Shown here: positions 26,005-35,987 of the stretch, piece by piece
How the letters are laid out: each line of letters opens with the position of its first letter
Position numbering within the stretch: the first letter of the stretch is position 1
Origin: Comamonadaceae bacterium
GTDB lineage: Bacteria > Pseudomonadota > Gammaproteobacteria > Burkholderiales > Burkholderiaceae_C
NCBI GenBank assembly: GCA_021299555.1
Contig: JAJTGH010000071.1
Location: forward strand, 17,915 to 62,485
Reading direction: 5' to 3'
Length of the DNA: 44,571 nt
The notes under the pieces: model-generated
The model's input: the letters and a program-made list of their open reading frames with translations, nothing else
Told to the model about the DNA's origin: nothing
Database searches by the model: none
Translations under genes and position numbers: made by a program

Positions 26005-29000
26005 TCACACCAGCACCCGCTCGATACCCCCGCGATTGGCCTGCTCAACATAAGCGGGCAGCCAATCCGGGCCCAAGATCTGTTGGGCCATTTCGACCAC
26101 GATGTAGTCGGCCTCCAGCAGTCCGTTGTTCAAATCATTGCCGTAGCGAGACAGGCCCTGCAGACAGCTGGGGCAACTGGTGAGGATCTTGACCGGACCT
26201 TGATTTTCCAACATGCCGCTCGAACGCAAGGCCACCTCCCCCTTGCGCAGCTCTTCTTCCTTGCGAAAGCGCACCTGGGTGGAAATGTCAGGCCGGGTCA
26301 CGCCCAGGGTGCCGGACTCGCCGCAGCAGCGATCGCTTTTGATCACGTTGGGGCCGACCAGGGCCTTGACCGTCTTCATGGGGTCCTGAAGCTTCATGGG
26401 GCTGTGGCATGGATCATGGTAGAGGTAGCCCTGATTTGCGGCCAAGGTCACGCCCTTTTCCAGCAGGTACTCGTGGATGTCCACGATGCGGCAGCCCGGG
26501 AAGATCTTGTCGAACTCATAGCTCTGCAGCTGGTCGTAGCAGGTGCCGCAGCTGACCACCACCGTCTTGATGTCCAGGTAATTGAGTGTGTTGGCGACAC
26601 GGTGAAACAGCACCCGGTTGTCGGTGATGATTTTTTCGGCCTTGTCGAATTGTCCGCTGCCCTTTTGCGGGTAGCCACAGCACAAGTAGCCCGGCGGCAG
26701 CACGGTCTGAACCCCGGCGTGCCAGAGCATGGCCTGGGTGGCCAACCCCACCTGCGAGAACAGGCGTTCGGAGCCGCAACCGGGGAAATAAAACACCGCC
26801 TCGGTTTCGCTGCTGGTGGTTTGGGGGTTGCGAATGATCGGGACGTAGTCTTTGTCTTCAATGTCGAGCAGGGCGCGCGCGGTCTTTTTGGGCAAGCCGC
26901 CAGGCATTTTTTTATTGATGAAATGAATCACCTGCTGCTTGATCGGTGCCGCGCCCACACTGGCCGGCGGTTTGGCCGTTTGCTTGCGGGCCACGGTGCG
27001 CAGCAGGTCATTGGCCAAGCGCTGGACCTTGAAGCCCACGCCAACCATGGCGCTTCTCATGAGCTTGATGGTCTCAGGCTGGGTCGCATTGAGAAAAAAC
27101 ATGGCCGCCGCATTGCCCGGCCGGAACGACTTTTGACCCATTTTGCGCAGCAGGTTGCGCATGTTCATCGACACTTCACCAAAGTCGATATTCACCGGGC
27201 AGGGAGACAGGCACTTGTGGCAGACCGTGCAATGGTCGGCGACGTCCTCAAATTCCTGCCAGTGCTTGATCGAGATACCGCGGCGCGTTTGCTCCTCGTA
27301 CAAGAAGGCCTCAACCAGCAAAGACGTGGCCAGAATCTTGTTACGCGGTGAATACAGCAAATTGGCCCGCGGCACGTGGGTGGAACACACGGGCTTGCAC
27401 TTTCCGCAGCGCAGACAGTCCTTGACCGAATCGGCAATGGCGCCGATGTCCGACTGCTGCATGATCAAAGATTCGTGGCCCATTAAACCAAAGCTGGGCG
27501 TGTAGGCGTTGGTCAGGTCAGCCGGCAAAGACGGGTCGCGCAGCAGCTTGCCCTTGTTGAAGCGGCCCTCGGGATCGATGCGCTTTTTGTAGTCGGCAAA
27601 CGGCTGCAGCTCGTCCGCAGTCAGAAAGTTGAGCTTGGTGATGCCTATGCCATGCTCGCCCGAAATCACGCCGTCGAGCGATCGGGCCAGATCCATGATC
27701 CGTGCCACCGCTTCATGGGCGGTCTGCAGCATGTCGTAGTCGTCGCTGTTGACCGGCAAGTTGGTGTGCACATTGCCGTCGCCCGCATGCATGTGCAGCG
27801 CGGCCCAGACCCGGCCCTTGAGCACGCGCTGATGGATCTCCAGGCAATGCTGCAAGATGGGCTGCAAAACAGCACCCGAGAAAATCGCCTGCAAGGGCGC
27901 TCGCAAATCGCTCTTCCAACTGGCGCGCAAAGAATGGTCTTGCAATTGCGGGAACAGGCGGGCCACATCGGCCAGCCACCCCTGCCACTGATCACGAACC
28001 TGCGCAATCAGCGCCAAGGCCTGCGCCACGCGGTCGTCGAGCAACTCGGCCGATGGCAATTCGCCGGCGTCGTCGGACTTGCCCAGGGGCAAATTGCCGC
28101 GGCTGAAAAACGCCTCCAACTCGTCACACAGTCGGATCTTGTTCCTCAGGGACAGCTCGATATTGATGCGCTCGATGCCGTCGGTGTACTCGGCCATGCG
28201 TGGCAGCGGTATGACCACGTCTTCATTGATCTTGAATGCGTTGGTGTGACGCGAAATGGCAGCGGTGCGTTTGCGGTCGAGCCAGAATTTTTTGCGTGCT
28301 TCGGCGCTGATGGCCACAAAACCCTCGCCGCTGCGCGAGTTGGCGATGCGCACCACCTCAGAGGTTGCGCGGGCCACGGCGTCGGCGTCGTCACCGGCGA
28401 TGTCGCCAATGAGCACCATCTTGGGCAGGCCACCGCGCTTGGACTTCGTGGTGTAGCCCACTGCCTTGAGGTAGCGGTCGTCCAGGTGCTCCAAACCGGC
28501 CAGCAACACAGCTGCCGGTCCGCCCGGCTGCGCGCCCGATGCACTGCTTTTTTGCAGCGCAAACATGTAGTCTTTGATTTCAACAATGCTGGGCACCGCT
28601 GGATGCCCGGCAAACCGGATAGGAACTTGTCCGTGACGTCCTTGCCCAAGCCCTCTTTTCGAAACGACTTACCGGCAATATCCAGCCTCTCGGTGCGCAG
28701 CAGCGTCTTGCCATCGACTGCCAGGTGGCGCAGCTCGAAGCTGACCATCTCGGCGTCATGGATCTTGCCCAAGTTATGGCCCAGGCGCACCACCTCCAGC
28801 CAAGTGGCATCGGGTGTGACCATGCGCCAGGAGGCCAGATTGTCGAGTGCCGTGCCCCAGAGCACCGCCTTTTTGCCCCCCGCGTTCATGGCAATATTGC
28901 CCCCGATGCACGATGCCTCGGCCGAGGTCGGATCCACCGCAAATACAAAGCCCGCACGATCGGCCGCATCGGCCACGCGCTGGGTCACCACACCCGCTTC

Positions 29001-29807
29001 GGTCCAGATCGTGGGCACGGGATGCGCCAGGCCCGGCAATTGAATATGCTCGACCTCGCCCATGGCCTCGAGCTTTTCGGTGTTGATGACGGCCGACTTC
29101 CAGCTCAGGGGAATCGCCCCACCGGTATAACCAGTGCCACCGCCACGCGGCACGATGGTCAGCCCCAAATCGATGCAGGCTTGAACCAATCCCGCCATCT
29201 CAGCCTCGGTGTCAGGCGTAAGCACCACAAAAGGGTATTCAACCCGCCAGTCGGTGGCATCGGTCACATGGGAAACGCGCGAGAGACCGTCAAACTTGAT
29301 GTTGTCTTTGGCCGTGACTTTGCGCAGTCTGCGCTCGGCCTGATTGCGCAACTGGGCCACCTGCTCAAAGCCCTGGGCAAAGCGGCGCACGGCAGCGCTG
29401 GCCAGATCGAGCAGCTGGCCGACAATGCGGTCGCGCGGCACATCGAGCTCGGGCGTGCGGCGCTTTTGAACCTCGCCCAGGCGATGTTCCAAAGCCTCCA
29501 CCAGCAGACGGCGTCGGCCCGGGTTGTCCAGCAAATCGTCCTGCAAATAAGGATTGCGCTGTACCACCCAGATATCGCCCAGCACCTCATAGAGCATGCG
29601 GGCCGAACGACCCGTGCGGCGCTCATCGCGCAGGCGGTTGAGCAAGTCCCAGGCCGACTCGCCCAAGACCCGGATCACCACCTCGCGGTCAGAAAACGAG
29701 GTGTAGTTGTAAGGAATCTCACGGATTCGGGAGCGCTCGCCACCCTCGGTCAGACCGACGGGGTCGGCCATCGCATGCAAGAGCTGGGGCGAAGCAGGGG
29801 CGTTCAT
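26005..29807 (-). pseudogene. Large FAD-binding/Fe-S oxidoreductase (D-lactate dehydrogenase-like), internal out-of-frame deletion
   Basis: Normally a single protein of about 1300 residues. The N-terminal frame (29807 to about 28600) has a DUF3683-like domain ([21 protein letters not shown]) and an FAD-binding type 4 domain ([36 protein letters not shown]). It ends in homology at [10 protein letters not shown]. The second frame (from about 28596) begins [14 protein letters not shown] and carries the FAD-oxidase C domain (HAGDGNVH, SGEHGIG), two Fe-S ligand sets (CLRCGKCKPVC, CTVCHKCLSPC) and two CCG domains (CCGYP, CCGESG). About 35 residues are missing between the halves. Start to stop is 3803 nt, not a multiple of three. 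The role of intact homologues is probably respiratory oxidation of a 2-hydroxyacid. Confidence 0.88.
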
Positions 29808-29950
29808 CAGAAAAAAATCCAGGGCAAGCGGCCCCCAGCAATGGGGCTGCCGAGCTGCGGGCGCACAGGGGAAAAGTGGATGTTACCGCAGCGAATCAAA
29901 GGCCATGCGCCGACCCAACAGAGACCCGCCCGGTCCAGGGGTGCAAGTTG

Positions 29951-30232
29951 TCAGCGGCGCCAGCCGCCCAGCAGCACAAACTGGGTCAGTGCCGATGCGA
30001 CCACCAGGGCCCCGTAGATCAGGACTTTGCCCGGCGCAGCCAGGTACAGGCCAGCCGTAACCACCATGACGTTGACCAGCAAGCCCCAGACAAATCGCGC
30101 CGGCCAGCCCATGGCGGGCTTGTTGCCGCTCCAGCCGGGCAGCCTGGGCGCCAAAATGGCCATGAGCAGAGCCAGCGCCGCGGCAGGCGCCAATAAGTTG
30201 AGTCCATGAATCAAAAAAAGGTAAGTCGTCAT
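29951..30232 (-). CDS. Small hypothetical membrane protein
   Basis: With the ATG at 30232 this encodes 93 residues with three hydrophobic helices (about 5-26, 46-64 and 66-86) and a short loop containing RLPGWSGNKPAMGWPARF. The family is not recognised. A longer reading from 30454 would run across the hemA promoter region and start inside hemA, so it is not credible. It is divergent from hemA across a 182-bp spacer. Confidence 0.65.
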   Translation of the reverse strand: MTTYLFLIHGLNLLAPAAALALLMAILAPRLPGWSGNKPAMGWPARFVWGLLVNVMVVTAGLYLAAPGKVLIYGALVVASALTQFVLLGGWRR

Positions 30233-30344
30233 CAAAAACCCGGGCTGCATGCACGCCATCAGCGCCCAAAATCCACCGAGCCACAAGCCACCGCCTTCGC
30301 GACAGTTTGGTGCATACTCGGGTAAACCCGGGTGCCTACCTGAG

Positions 30345-30366
30345 GATGTCAATTTAAATTGACATC
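30345..30366. promoter_or_regulatory. Perfect 22-bp palindrome upstream of hemA (candidate operator)
   Basis: The half-site GATGTCAATTT is followed immediately by its exact reverse complement. The centre lies about 59.5 bp before the predicted hemA transcription start, the usual position for an upstream-binding activator. A second inverted repeat, CGGGT-AA-ACCCG, is at 30319-30330. The cognate regulator is unknown. Confidence 0.7.
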
Positions 30367-30380
30367 TGGCGCCGACACAT

Positions 30381-30408
30381 TTGCCTAAAGTCGCGCCGAA
30401 TTTATAAT
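30381..30408 (+). promoter_or_regulatory. hemA promoter predicting a leaderless mRNA
   Basis: TTGCCT (30381-30386) and a perfect TATAAT (30403-30408) are 16 bp apart. The -10 box ends 6 nt before the hemA ATG, so transcription would start at or within 1-2 nt of the A of the start codon. No Shine-Dalgarno sequence precedes the ATG. Confidence 0.65.
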
Positions 30409-30414
30409 CACGCC

Positions 30415-31695
30415 ATGCCAGTCTGGGCCCTCGGGCTGAACCATCATACGGCACCGCTGGACCTGCGCGGCAGGTTTGCTTTTGCCATCGATCAGGTCGC
30501 GCCCACCTTGCAGGGGCTGCGGTCGGCCTTCACGCGCCAGCCCGAGGCCACGCTGCTGTCGACCTGCAACCGCACCGAAATTTACTGCGCCGGCGAACGC
30601 GCCGAGGTCGACCACACCCTGGCTTGGCTGGCCGGCAGTGGTGGCGTTTCGCCCGAGGCCCTGCGAGAACACACCTATGCTCTGCAGGATGCGGACGCAG
30701 CCCGTCACGCCTTTCGGGTGGCCAGCGGGCTGGACTCCATGGTGCTCGGCGAGCCCCAAATTTTGGGTCAGATGAAAGACGCTGTGCGCGCAGCCGACGA
30801 GGCCGGAGCCATGGGCACCACCTTGCACCAGCTGTTCCAGCGCTCCTTTGCCGTGGCCAAAGAGGTGAGAACCAGCACCGAAGTCGGCTCGCACAGCATC
30901 AGCATGGCCGCAGCAGCCGTGCGTCTGGCTGGACAAATTTTTGAAGACCTGGGCAAGATCAATGTGCTGTTCGTCGGTGCCGGCGAGATGATCGATCTGG
31001 CAGTGACCCACTTCGCGGCCAAGAACCCGAAGTCCTTGGCCATTGCCAATCGCACGCTCGAGCGCGGCGAAAAACTGGCCAGCCGTTTTGGCGCTGAGGT
31101 CATGCCTTTGGCCGAGTTGCCCAATCGCCTGGGCCAGTTTGACGCCGTGATCAGCTGCACCGCCAGCACCTTGCCCATCATTGGTCTGGGAGCGGTCGAG
31201 CGCGCACTCAAGCAACGCCGGCGCCGGCCCATGTTCATGGTTGACCTGGCTGTGCCACGCGATATCGAGCCCGAGGTCAAACAACTGCAAGACGTGTACC
31301 TGTACACCGTCGATGATCTGGCCCGGGTGGTGCAAACCGGCAAAGAAAATCGGCAGGCGGCCGTGGCCGAGGCCGAGGTGATCATTGATGCCGGGGTGCA
31401 AAACTTCTTGAATTGGCTGCGCCAGCGCTCCACCGTGCCGCTCATTCAGCAACTCAACGCACAGGCCGACGAATGGCGTGCCGCTGAACTGGCACGCGCG
31501 CGCAAGCTGCTGGCCAAGGGGGAGCCGGTGGACGCAGTGCTCGAGGCCCTGTCCAAGGGCTTGACGCAAAAGATGCTGCACGGGGCCATGGCCGAGCTGC
31601 ATGGCAGTCAGGACGAACACCTCGAACTCACGGCGCAAACCGTCAGCCGCATGTTCCTGCGTGGCCACGGCCCGCGCGATCCCAACGGGCTTTAG
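30415..31695 (+). CDS. hemA: Glutamyl-tRNA reductase
   Basis: Reduces glutamyl-tRNA(Glu) to glutamate-1-semialdehyde with NADPH, the committed step of C5-pathway haem synthesis. At 426 residues it is complete. The catalytic Cys51 lies in [11 protein letters not shown], and [18 protein letters not shown] and the NADP-binding [17 protein letters not shown] (about 180-196) follow. The C-terminal dimerisation helices (about 310-420) are present. The start gives the canonical [18 protein letters not shown]. It is the first gene of hemA-prfA-prmC-grxD. An adjacent palindrome and a promoter placed right at the start codon suggest control at initiation. Confidence 0.97.
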   Translation: MPVWALGLNHHTAPLDLRGRFAFAIDQVAPTLQGLRSAFTRQPEATLLSTCNRTEIYCAGERAEVDHTLAWLAGSGGVSPEALREHTYALQDADAARHAFRVASGLDSMVLGEPQILGQMKDAVRAADEAGAMGTTLHQLFQRSFAVAKEVRTSTEVGSHSISMAAAAVRLAGQIFEDLGKINVLFVGAGEMIDLAVTHFAAKNPKSLAIANRTLERGEKLASRFGAEVMPLAELPNRLGQFDAVISCTASTLPIIGLGAVERALKQRRRRPMFMVDLAVPRDIEPEVKQLQDVYLYTVDDLARVVQTGKENRQAAVAEAEVIIDAGVQNFLNWLRQRSTVPLIQQLNAQADEWRAAELARARKLLAKGEPVDAVLEALSKGLTQKMLHGAMAELHGSQDEHLELTAQTVSRMFLRGHGPRDPNGL

Positions 31696-31794
31696 CGCCG
31701 AAGGCAGCGCCCCCCGGCCCACGCCTCAAGCCGGCAACGGGCCTTGCCAGTCGGGTCGAACGACCCGCCCCGTTCGAACCAACGCGCAGCCAAA

Positions 31795-32898
31795 ATGAAA
31801 GATTTCCTTCGCCAGACCCTGGAGCGTCAGATCCTGCGTTTGCAGGAGCTCGACGCGCTGTTGTCGGCCGCGGACGTGGTCAGCGACCTGGAGCGTTTTC
31901 GCAAGCTCACCCGCGAGCATGCTGAAGTGGGTACCGTGGTCGAGCAGTACCGCCGCCTGACGCGGCGCGAGGCCGACCTGAGCCAAGCGCAGGCCATGCT
32001 GGGCGACGAGGAGTTGCGCGAACTGGCGCAGGAAGAAGCGGCTGCAGCCAAAGCCGACGTCGCCCGGCTGGACCACGAACTGCAGCTCATGCTCATCCCC
32101 AAGGATCCGGACGATGCGAGGCCGGCTTTCGTGGAAATCCGAGCCGGCACCGGCGGCGACGAATCGGCTCTGTTCGCCGGCGACCTGTTGCGCATGTACA
32201 CGCGCTACGCCGAGGGCTGCGGCTGGCGCTGCGAACTCATCAGCGCCTCACCCTCGGAGTTGGGTGGCTACAAAGAGGCAGTGCTGCGCATCGACGGCCC
32301 CTGCGACGAACGCGGCACGGGCGTCTACGGAAAGCTGCGCTTTGAGTCGGGCGGTCACCGGGTGCAGCGTGTACCGGCCACCGAAGCGCAAGGACGCATC
32401 CACACCAGCGCCTGCACCGTGGCGGTGCTGCCCGAGCCCGACGAGGCCCAGGCGGTCAAGATCAATCCGGCCGAGCTGCGCATCGACACCTTCCGCGCCT
32501 CGGGAGCGGGCGGGCAGCACGTCAACAAAACCGATTCGGCGGTGCGCATCACCCACTTGCCCACAGGCATCGTGGCCGAATGTCAGGACGACCGCAGCCA
32601 GCACCGCAACAAGGCCCGGGCTCTGCAGGTGCTGTCGGCACGCATTCAGGAAAAAGAGCGCAGCGAACGGGCGGCCAAGGACGCGGCCCTGCGCAAAGGC
32701 CTGATCGGCAGCGGCGATCGCAGCGACCGCATCCGGACCTACAACTTCCCGCAGGGCCGCCTGAGCGATCACCGGATCAATCTGACGCTCTACAAGCTCG
32801 CTCAGGTGATGGAAGGCGATCTGGCCGACGTGATCGCGGCGCTGCAGGTCGCCCGCGGAGCCGAACTGCTGGCTGACCTGGAGGGCGCCCAGCCATGA
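31795..32898 (+). CDS. prfA: Peptide chain release factor 1
   Basis: Class I release factor recognising UAA and UAG. It is 367 residues, full length. The stop-codon tripeptide PAT at 194-196 ([10 protein letters not shown]) marks RF1 rather than RF2, and the GGQ motif is at 239-241 ([11 protein letters not shown]). The ATG at 31795 gives the canonical [11 protein letters not shown]; a longer in-frame start at 31744 is unlikely. Its stop overlaps the prmC start by 4 nt (ATGA). Confidence 0.97.
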   Translation: MKDFLRQTLERQILRLQELDALLSAADVVSDLERFRKLTREHAEVGTVVEQYRRLTRREADLSQAQAMLGDEELRELAQEEAAAAKADVARLDHELQLMLIPKDPDDARPAFVEIRAGTGGDESALFAGDLLRMYTRYAEGCGWRCELISASPSELGGYKEAVLRIDGPCDERGTGVYGKLRFESGGHRVQRVPATEAQGRIHTSACTVAVLPEPDEAQAVKINPAELRIDTFRASGAGGQHVNKTDSAVRITHLPTGIVAECQDDRSQHRNKARALQVLSARIQEKERSERAAKDAALRKGLIGSGDRSDRIRTYNFPQGRLSDHRINLTLYKLAQVMEGDLADVIAALQVARGAELLADLEGAQP

Positions 32899-33746
32899 CG
32901 CTGGCGCAGGTGCTCGCCTGTGCCGGGCAGACCGGGCTCGAGCCGTTGGACGCCCAGTTGCTGCTGCTGCACGTGCTCGGCCGCCGGCACGACCGGGCCT
33001 GGCTATACGCCCACGACCGGGACCCACTGCCGGCGGCCAAGGAGACCGAGTTCAAAGCGCTGTGCGCCAGACGGCAGGCCGGCGAGCCGGTGGCCTATCT
33101 GATCGGGGAGAAGGAATTTTTTGGCCTGTCACTGCAGGTCGATCGGCGCGTGCTCGTCCCCCGGCCTGACACCGAAACCCTGGTGCATTGGGCGCTTGAG
33201 CTGGCCCTGCCGGCCGACACCCGTGTGATCGACCTGGGCACCGGCAGCGGTGCGATTGCGCTGGCACTCAAGCACGAGCGCCCCCAGTGGCGGCTGAGCG
33301 CACTGGACGCGAGCCCCGAGGCCTTGCAAGTGGCCCGGGCCAACGGCCAAGCCCTGAACCTGAGCGTCGATTGGTGCCAGGGCCACTGGCTGGCAGAGTC
33401 AGCCGGCCCTTTCGAACTGATTGTGAGCAACCCACCCTATATCGCCGATGGCGATGAGCACTTGCCCGCGCTCGCGCATGAGCCGCGGTCGGCGCTGACA
33501 GCCGGTGCCCTGGGGCTCGATGATCTGCGTGTGATCATCGACCAAGCCCCCAGCCGTCTGGCCGCAGGCGGCTGGCTGCTGCTCGAGCACGGCCACGATC
33601 AGGCCGGCGCGGTGCGCGACCTGATGCGCCGAGCCGGTCTGATGTCGGTACAAAGCCGGCGCGACCTGGCCGGCATCGAGCGCTGTAGTGGTGGCCAAAA
33701 AGCAACCACTTGCCCTAAGGCGCCTGGGGACATGGAGCAGGACTGA
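32895..33746 (+). CDS. prmC: Release factor glutamine methyltransferase
   Basis: N5-methylates the glutamine of the GGQ motif in RF1 and RF2, so it acts on the product of the gene it overlaps. It has 283 residues: an N-terminal helical domain, [27 protein letters not shown], the SAM loop [13 protein letters not shown], and the catalytic NPPY at 179-182. The 4-nt overlap with prfA implies translational coupling. The last 15 or so residues are less conserved. Confidence 0.96.
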   Translation: MTLAQVLACAGQTGLEPLDAQLLLLHVLGRRHDRAWLYAHDRDPLPAAKETEFKALCARRQAGEPVAYLIGEKEFFGLSLQVDRRVLVPRPDTETLVHWALELALPADTRVIDLGTGSGAIALALKHERPQWRLSALDASPEALQVARANGQALNLSVDWCQGHWLAESAGPFELIVSNPPYIADGDEHLPALAHEPRSALTAGALGLDDLRVIIDQAPSRLAAGGWLLLEHGHDQAGAVRDLMRRAGLMSVQSRRDLAGIERCSGGQKATTCPKAPGDMEQD

Positions 33747-33777
33747 TAATAGGAACCGGACTTTTGGAGGGCAGACC

Positions 33778-34095
33778 ATGAACGACACCCAGCAACGCAT
33801 CGACCAGATCGTCAAATCCAGCGACGTGGTCCTTTTCATGAAGGGCACGGCCCAATTTCCCATGTGCGGCTTTTCAGGCCGTGCGATTCAAATCCTCAAG
33901 GCCTGCGGCGTGGCCAAACCGGCCACGGTCAACGTGCTTGAAGACGAGGCCGTGCGCCAGGGCATCAAGCAATACAGCAACTGGCCCACCATCCCGCAGC
34001 TCTATATCAAGGGCGAGTTCGTCGGCGGTTCGGACATCATGATGGAGATGTACGAAAACGGCGAATTGCAGCAAATGCTGGGCAGTAACAACTGA
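33778..34095 (+). CDS. grxD: Monothiol glutaredoxin (Grx4 type)
   Basis: CGFS-type glutaredoxin of 105 residues that binds a [2Fe-2S] cluster with glutathione at dimer interfaces and acts in Fe-S trafficking. The active-site Cys30 lies in [10 protein letters not shown], and [19 protein letters not shown] supplies the glutathione site. A strong ribosome site, GGAGGG, lies about 6 nt before the ATG. It follows prmC by 31 bp and ends the operon before a bidirectional terminator. Confidence 0.96.
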   Translation: MNDTQQRIDQIVKSSDVVLFMKGTAQFPMCGFSGRAIQILKACGVAKPATVNVLEDEAVRQGIKQYSNWPTIPQLYIKGEFVGGSDIMMEMYENGELQQMLGSNN

Positions 34096-34117
34096 TCGAA
34101 CGCGGTTGACGAAAAGC

Positions 34118-34152
34118 AAAAACCGCGCGGCGGCCAGCCCCGCGGTTTTTTC
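34118..34152. terminator. Bidirectional intrinsic terminator
   Basis: AAAAACCGCG (34118-34127) pairs with CGCGGTTTTT (34141-34150), giving a GC stem preceded by A and followed by T tracts. It lies between the converging grxD operon and the leftward small secreted-protein gene, and can serve both strands. Confidence 0.88.
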
Positions 34153-34179
34153 ACGCCCACGTCGCGCTCTTATCCAGAT

Positions 34180-34455
34180 CTACTGCGTGTAACCGGTGCA
34201 GGCGCCGGCATTGGGGCGGCCCTTGCATTCGCGCTTGAGCCGGGCAGCGCGCTCAGAGGCCGTTTCGCCCGAGCCACCGGGCAGCACCTTGGGCTGAGCC
34301 ACGCGAGGCTGAGCGGCCTTCGTGGTTTTTTTCTGCGTCGCGGCGGGCTTGGCATCCGGACCCTGGGGCTCGGTGGCACTGGCTTGCTGTGCCTGCACCG
34401 GAAGGTGCACGATGGCGCCCAAAAACAAAACTGCCCATGAAAGGTAGCCACGCAT
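34180..34455 (-). CDS. Small secreted hypothetical protein
   Basis: Protein of 91 residues: a signal peptide (about 1-22, ending HLPVQA-Q), a flexible Ala/Lys/Pro/Thr-rich middle, and a conserved-looking end SERAARLKRECKGRPNAGACTGYT with two cysteines that could pair. I do not recognise a named family. It is the last leftward gene of the coaE-zapD-yacG block, 9 bp after yacG. Confidence 0.65.
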   Translation of the reverse strand: MRGYLSWAVLFLGAIVHLPVQAQQASATEPQGPDAKPAATQKKTTKAAQPRVAQPKVLPGGSGETASERAARLKRECKGRPNAGACTGYTQ

Positions 34456-34464
34456 GCGGACCCA

Positions 34465-34680
34465 CTATTGCAGTTTGGGATCGCCAAAGCCCGAATCGTC
34501 AGGCGGGGCCTCGGCGGGAACGCGAAACTGTTCGCTGGCCCAGGCGCCAAAATCCATGTTTTTGCAGCGAACGCAGCAAAACGGCCGCGCCGGGTTGCCA
34601 GGGCCATACACGCTGTCCCCGCCACAGGCGGGGCAGGCGACGATGCGGTCAGGGCATGTGAAATCCGCGGACATGGTCAT
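34465..34680 (-). CDS. yacG: DNA gyrase inhibitor YacG (zinc-binding)
   Basis: Protein of 71 residues with the YacG zinc site formed by Cys16, Cys19, Cys35 and Cys39 (CPACG and CCVRCKNMDFGAWA). YacG binds GyrB and inhibits gyrase in E. coli. Position after coaE and zapD matches the usual pilD-coaE-zapD-yacG order. ATG at 34680 or 34674 are both possible. The C-terminal tail rich in Pro, Asp and Gly is normal. Confidence 0.93.
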   Translation of the reverse strand: MTMSADFTCPDRIVACPACGGDSVYGPGNPARPFCCVRCKNMDFGAWASEQFRVPAEAPPDDSGFGDPKLQ

Positions 34681-34725
34681 GCATGGGAAATCAGAGATCG
34701 CTGACAGGCGCCCCGGCCGTCGGGC

Positions 34726-35312
34726 TCAGGAGCACAGGGTGACTTCCAATTGTGCATCTTCCTGGGAAGATTGCATGCGCTGACCGTCAATGATGGTCAT
34801 CAAACGCACGGATACCACCAAGCGGTTACCACTGATCTCGGGAAACAGGCCCAACTGCGGGTCGATGCGAAGCCTCATGAGTTGAAAAGTGCGCCCCTGA
34901 GGCAGGTTCTGCTGAAAGTGGCCGCCGGCGCACAGCACCTTTTGCGGCACACCCGAGTCGCGCAACAGCTTGAGCAGCATGCCCACCGATTCGGCCAGCG
35001 GCAGCAAGCCCTCGATCCAGCGCTGCAAGTCTGCTCGCCGCTGATCCACATCGCGGTGGCGCCAGGCATGGTAGGCGGGCAGGTCAAATTCGCAAGTACC
35101 CCCCGGAATCGCAGCACGGCTGCGCAGACTCATGAGCCAGTCTTGAGTTCGGCACGCGCCCCCACCTCGATGATCTCGAATACGGTGGTGATGGCAAAGT
35201 GGTGATCGGTGGCGCTGCTGCGCCCCATCAACTCGCCCAACCTGAAAAACAAATGCTCCAGACGCAAATAGGTCCGGACGCGTTCGTTAAAGGGGTACTC
35301 GTACAGGATCAC
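34726..35312 (-). pseudogene. zapD: Cell-division protein ZapD, internal out-of-frame deletion
   Basis: ZapD (DUF1342) bundles FtsZ filaments. The N-terminal frame starts with GTG at 35312 (VILYEYPFNERVRTYLRLEHLF) and continues to EIIEVGARAELKTGS, then stops at once. Homology resumes in another frame at 35133 with MSLRSRAAIPGGTCEFDLPAYHAW and runs to SGNRLVVSVRLMTIIDG. The helical middle, about 55 residues in family members, is missing. Start to stop is 587 nt, not a multiple of three. The second part begins with an ATG and could be translated on its own, but without the N-terminal FtsZ-binding fold. Confidence 0.87.
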
Positions 35313-35351
35313 GGCGCAGGGGTTTGAAACCACGAGAAGCCAAAGCAACGA

Positions 35352-35987
35352 TCATAGCCCGAAGTGCTGCCAGACCTGCCGCACCTGCGCCTGCAACGCC
35401 GGCAAATCCATGCCTTCGTTGTACAAGCTGACGTCGGCAGCGGCCAGGCGTTGGGCGCGGCTGGCTTGCTGCGCGATGACTTTTTCAACCGCCTCGCGGC
35501 TCCAGGCGCTGCGCTCGATCACCCGCGCGATCTGGGTTGCAACGCTGCAGTCAACCACCAACACTGCATCGACCTGCGAGCGCCACCGGCCAGACTCGAC
35601 CAGCAGGGGCACATCGAACACCACGCACGGCGCCCCCGCAGCCCACGCTTCGTTGGCACGTCGGGCGGTCTCCTGGCCGACCAGCGGATGCACGATCGCC
35701 TCGAGCTGCAGGCGCGCCGCCGGGTCGCCAAAGGCGAGCGCGCGCATGGCCTCGCGGTTCATGGCGCCGTCGGCCTGCACCAAGCCCGGGCCAAAAGCCT
35801 GGGCAATGGCCGGCATGGCCGCACCACCGGCGAGCGTGAGCGCACGAGCAATCGCATCGGCATCAACCACGGCGGCGCCACACTGAGCCAGCATGGCAGC
35901 CACCGTGCTTTTGCCACTGCCAATGCCGCCGGTTAAACCGATGCGCCAGCGCCGCCGTGCCGTGCCATCCATGTGCGTCTGTTTCAT
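35352..35987 (-). CDS. coaE: Dephospho-CoA kinase
   Basis: Last step of coenzyme A synthesis. It has 211 residues with the P-loop GLTGGIGSGKSTVAAML (about 17-33), VVDADAIARAL, and VFDVPLLVESGRW. The ATG at 35987 overlaps the pilD stop by 4 nt (ATGA), so it is translationally coupled; a much longer open frame upstream lies inside pilD and is discarded. The pilD-coaE pairing is typical of beta- and gammaproteobacteria. Confidence 0.95.
   Translation of the reverse strand: MKQTHMDGTARRRWRIGLTGGIGSGKSTVAAMLAQCGAAVVDADAIARALTLAGGAAMPAIAQAFGPGLVQADGAMNREAMRALAFGDPAARLQLEAIVHPLVGQETARRANEAWAAGAPCVVFDVPLLVESGRWRSQVDAVLVVDCSVATQIARVIERSAWSREAVEKVIAQQASRAQRLAAADVSLYNEGMDLPALQAQVRQVWQHFGL

Noticed and set aside
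25510-27351. Plus-strand open frame of 613 codons
   Set aside because: Antisense to ubiE-proximal genes, DUF971 and the Fe-S half of the FAD oxidoreductase; no domain is recognisable.
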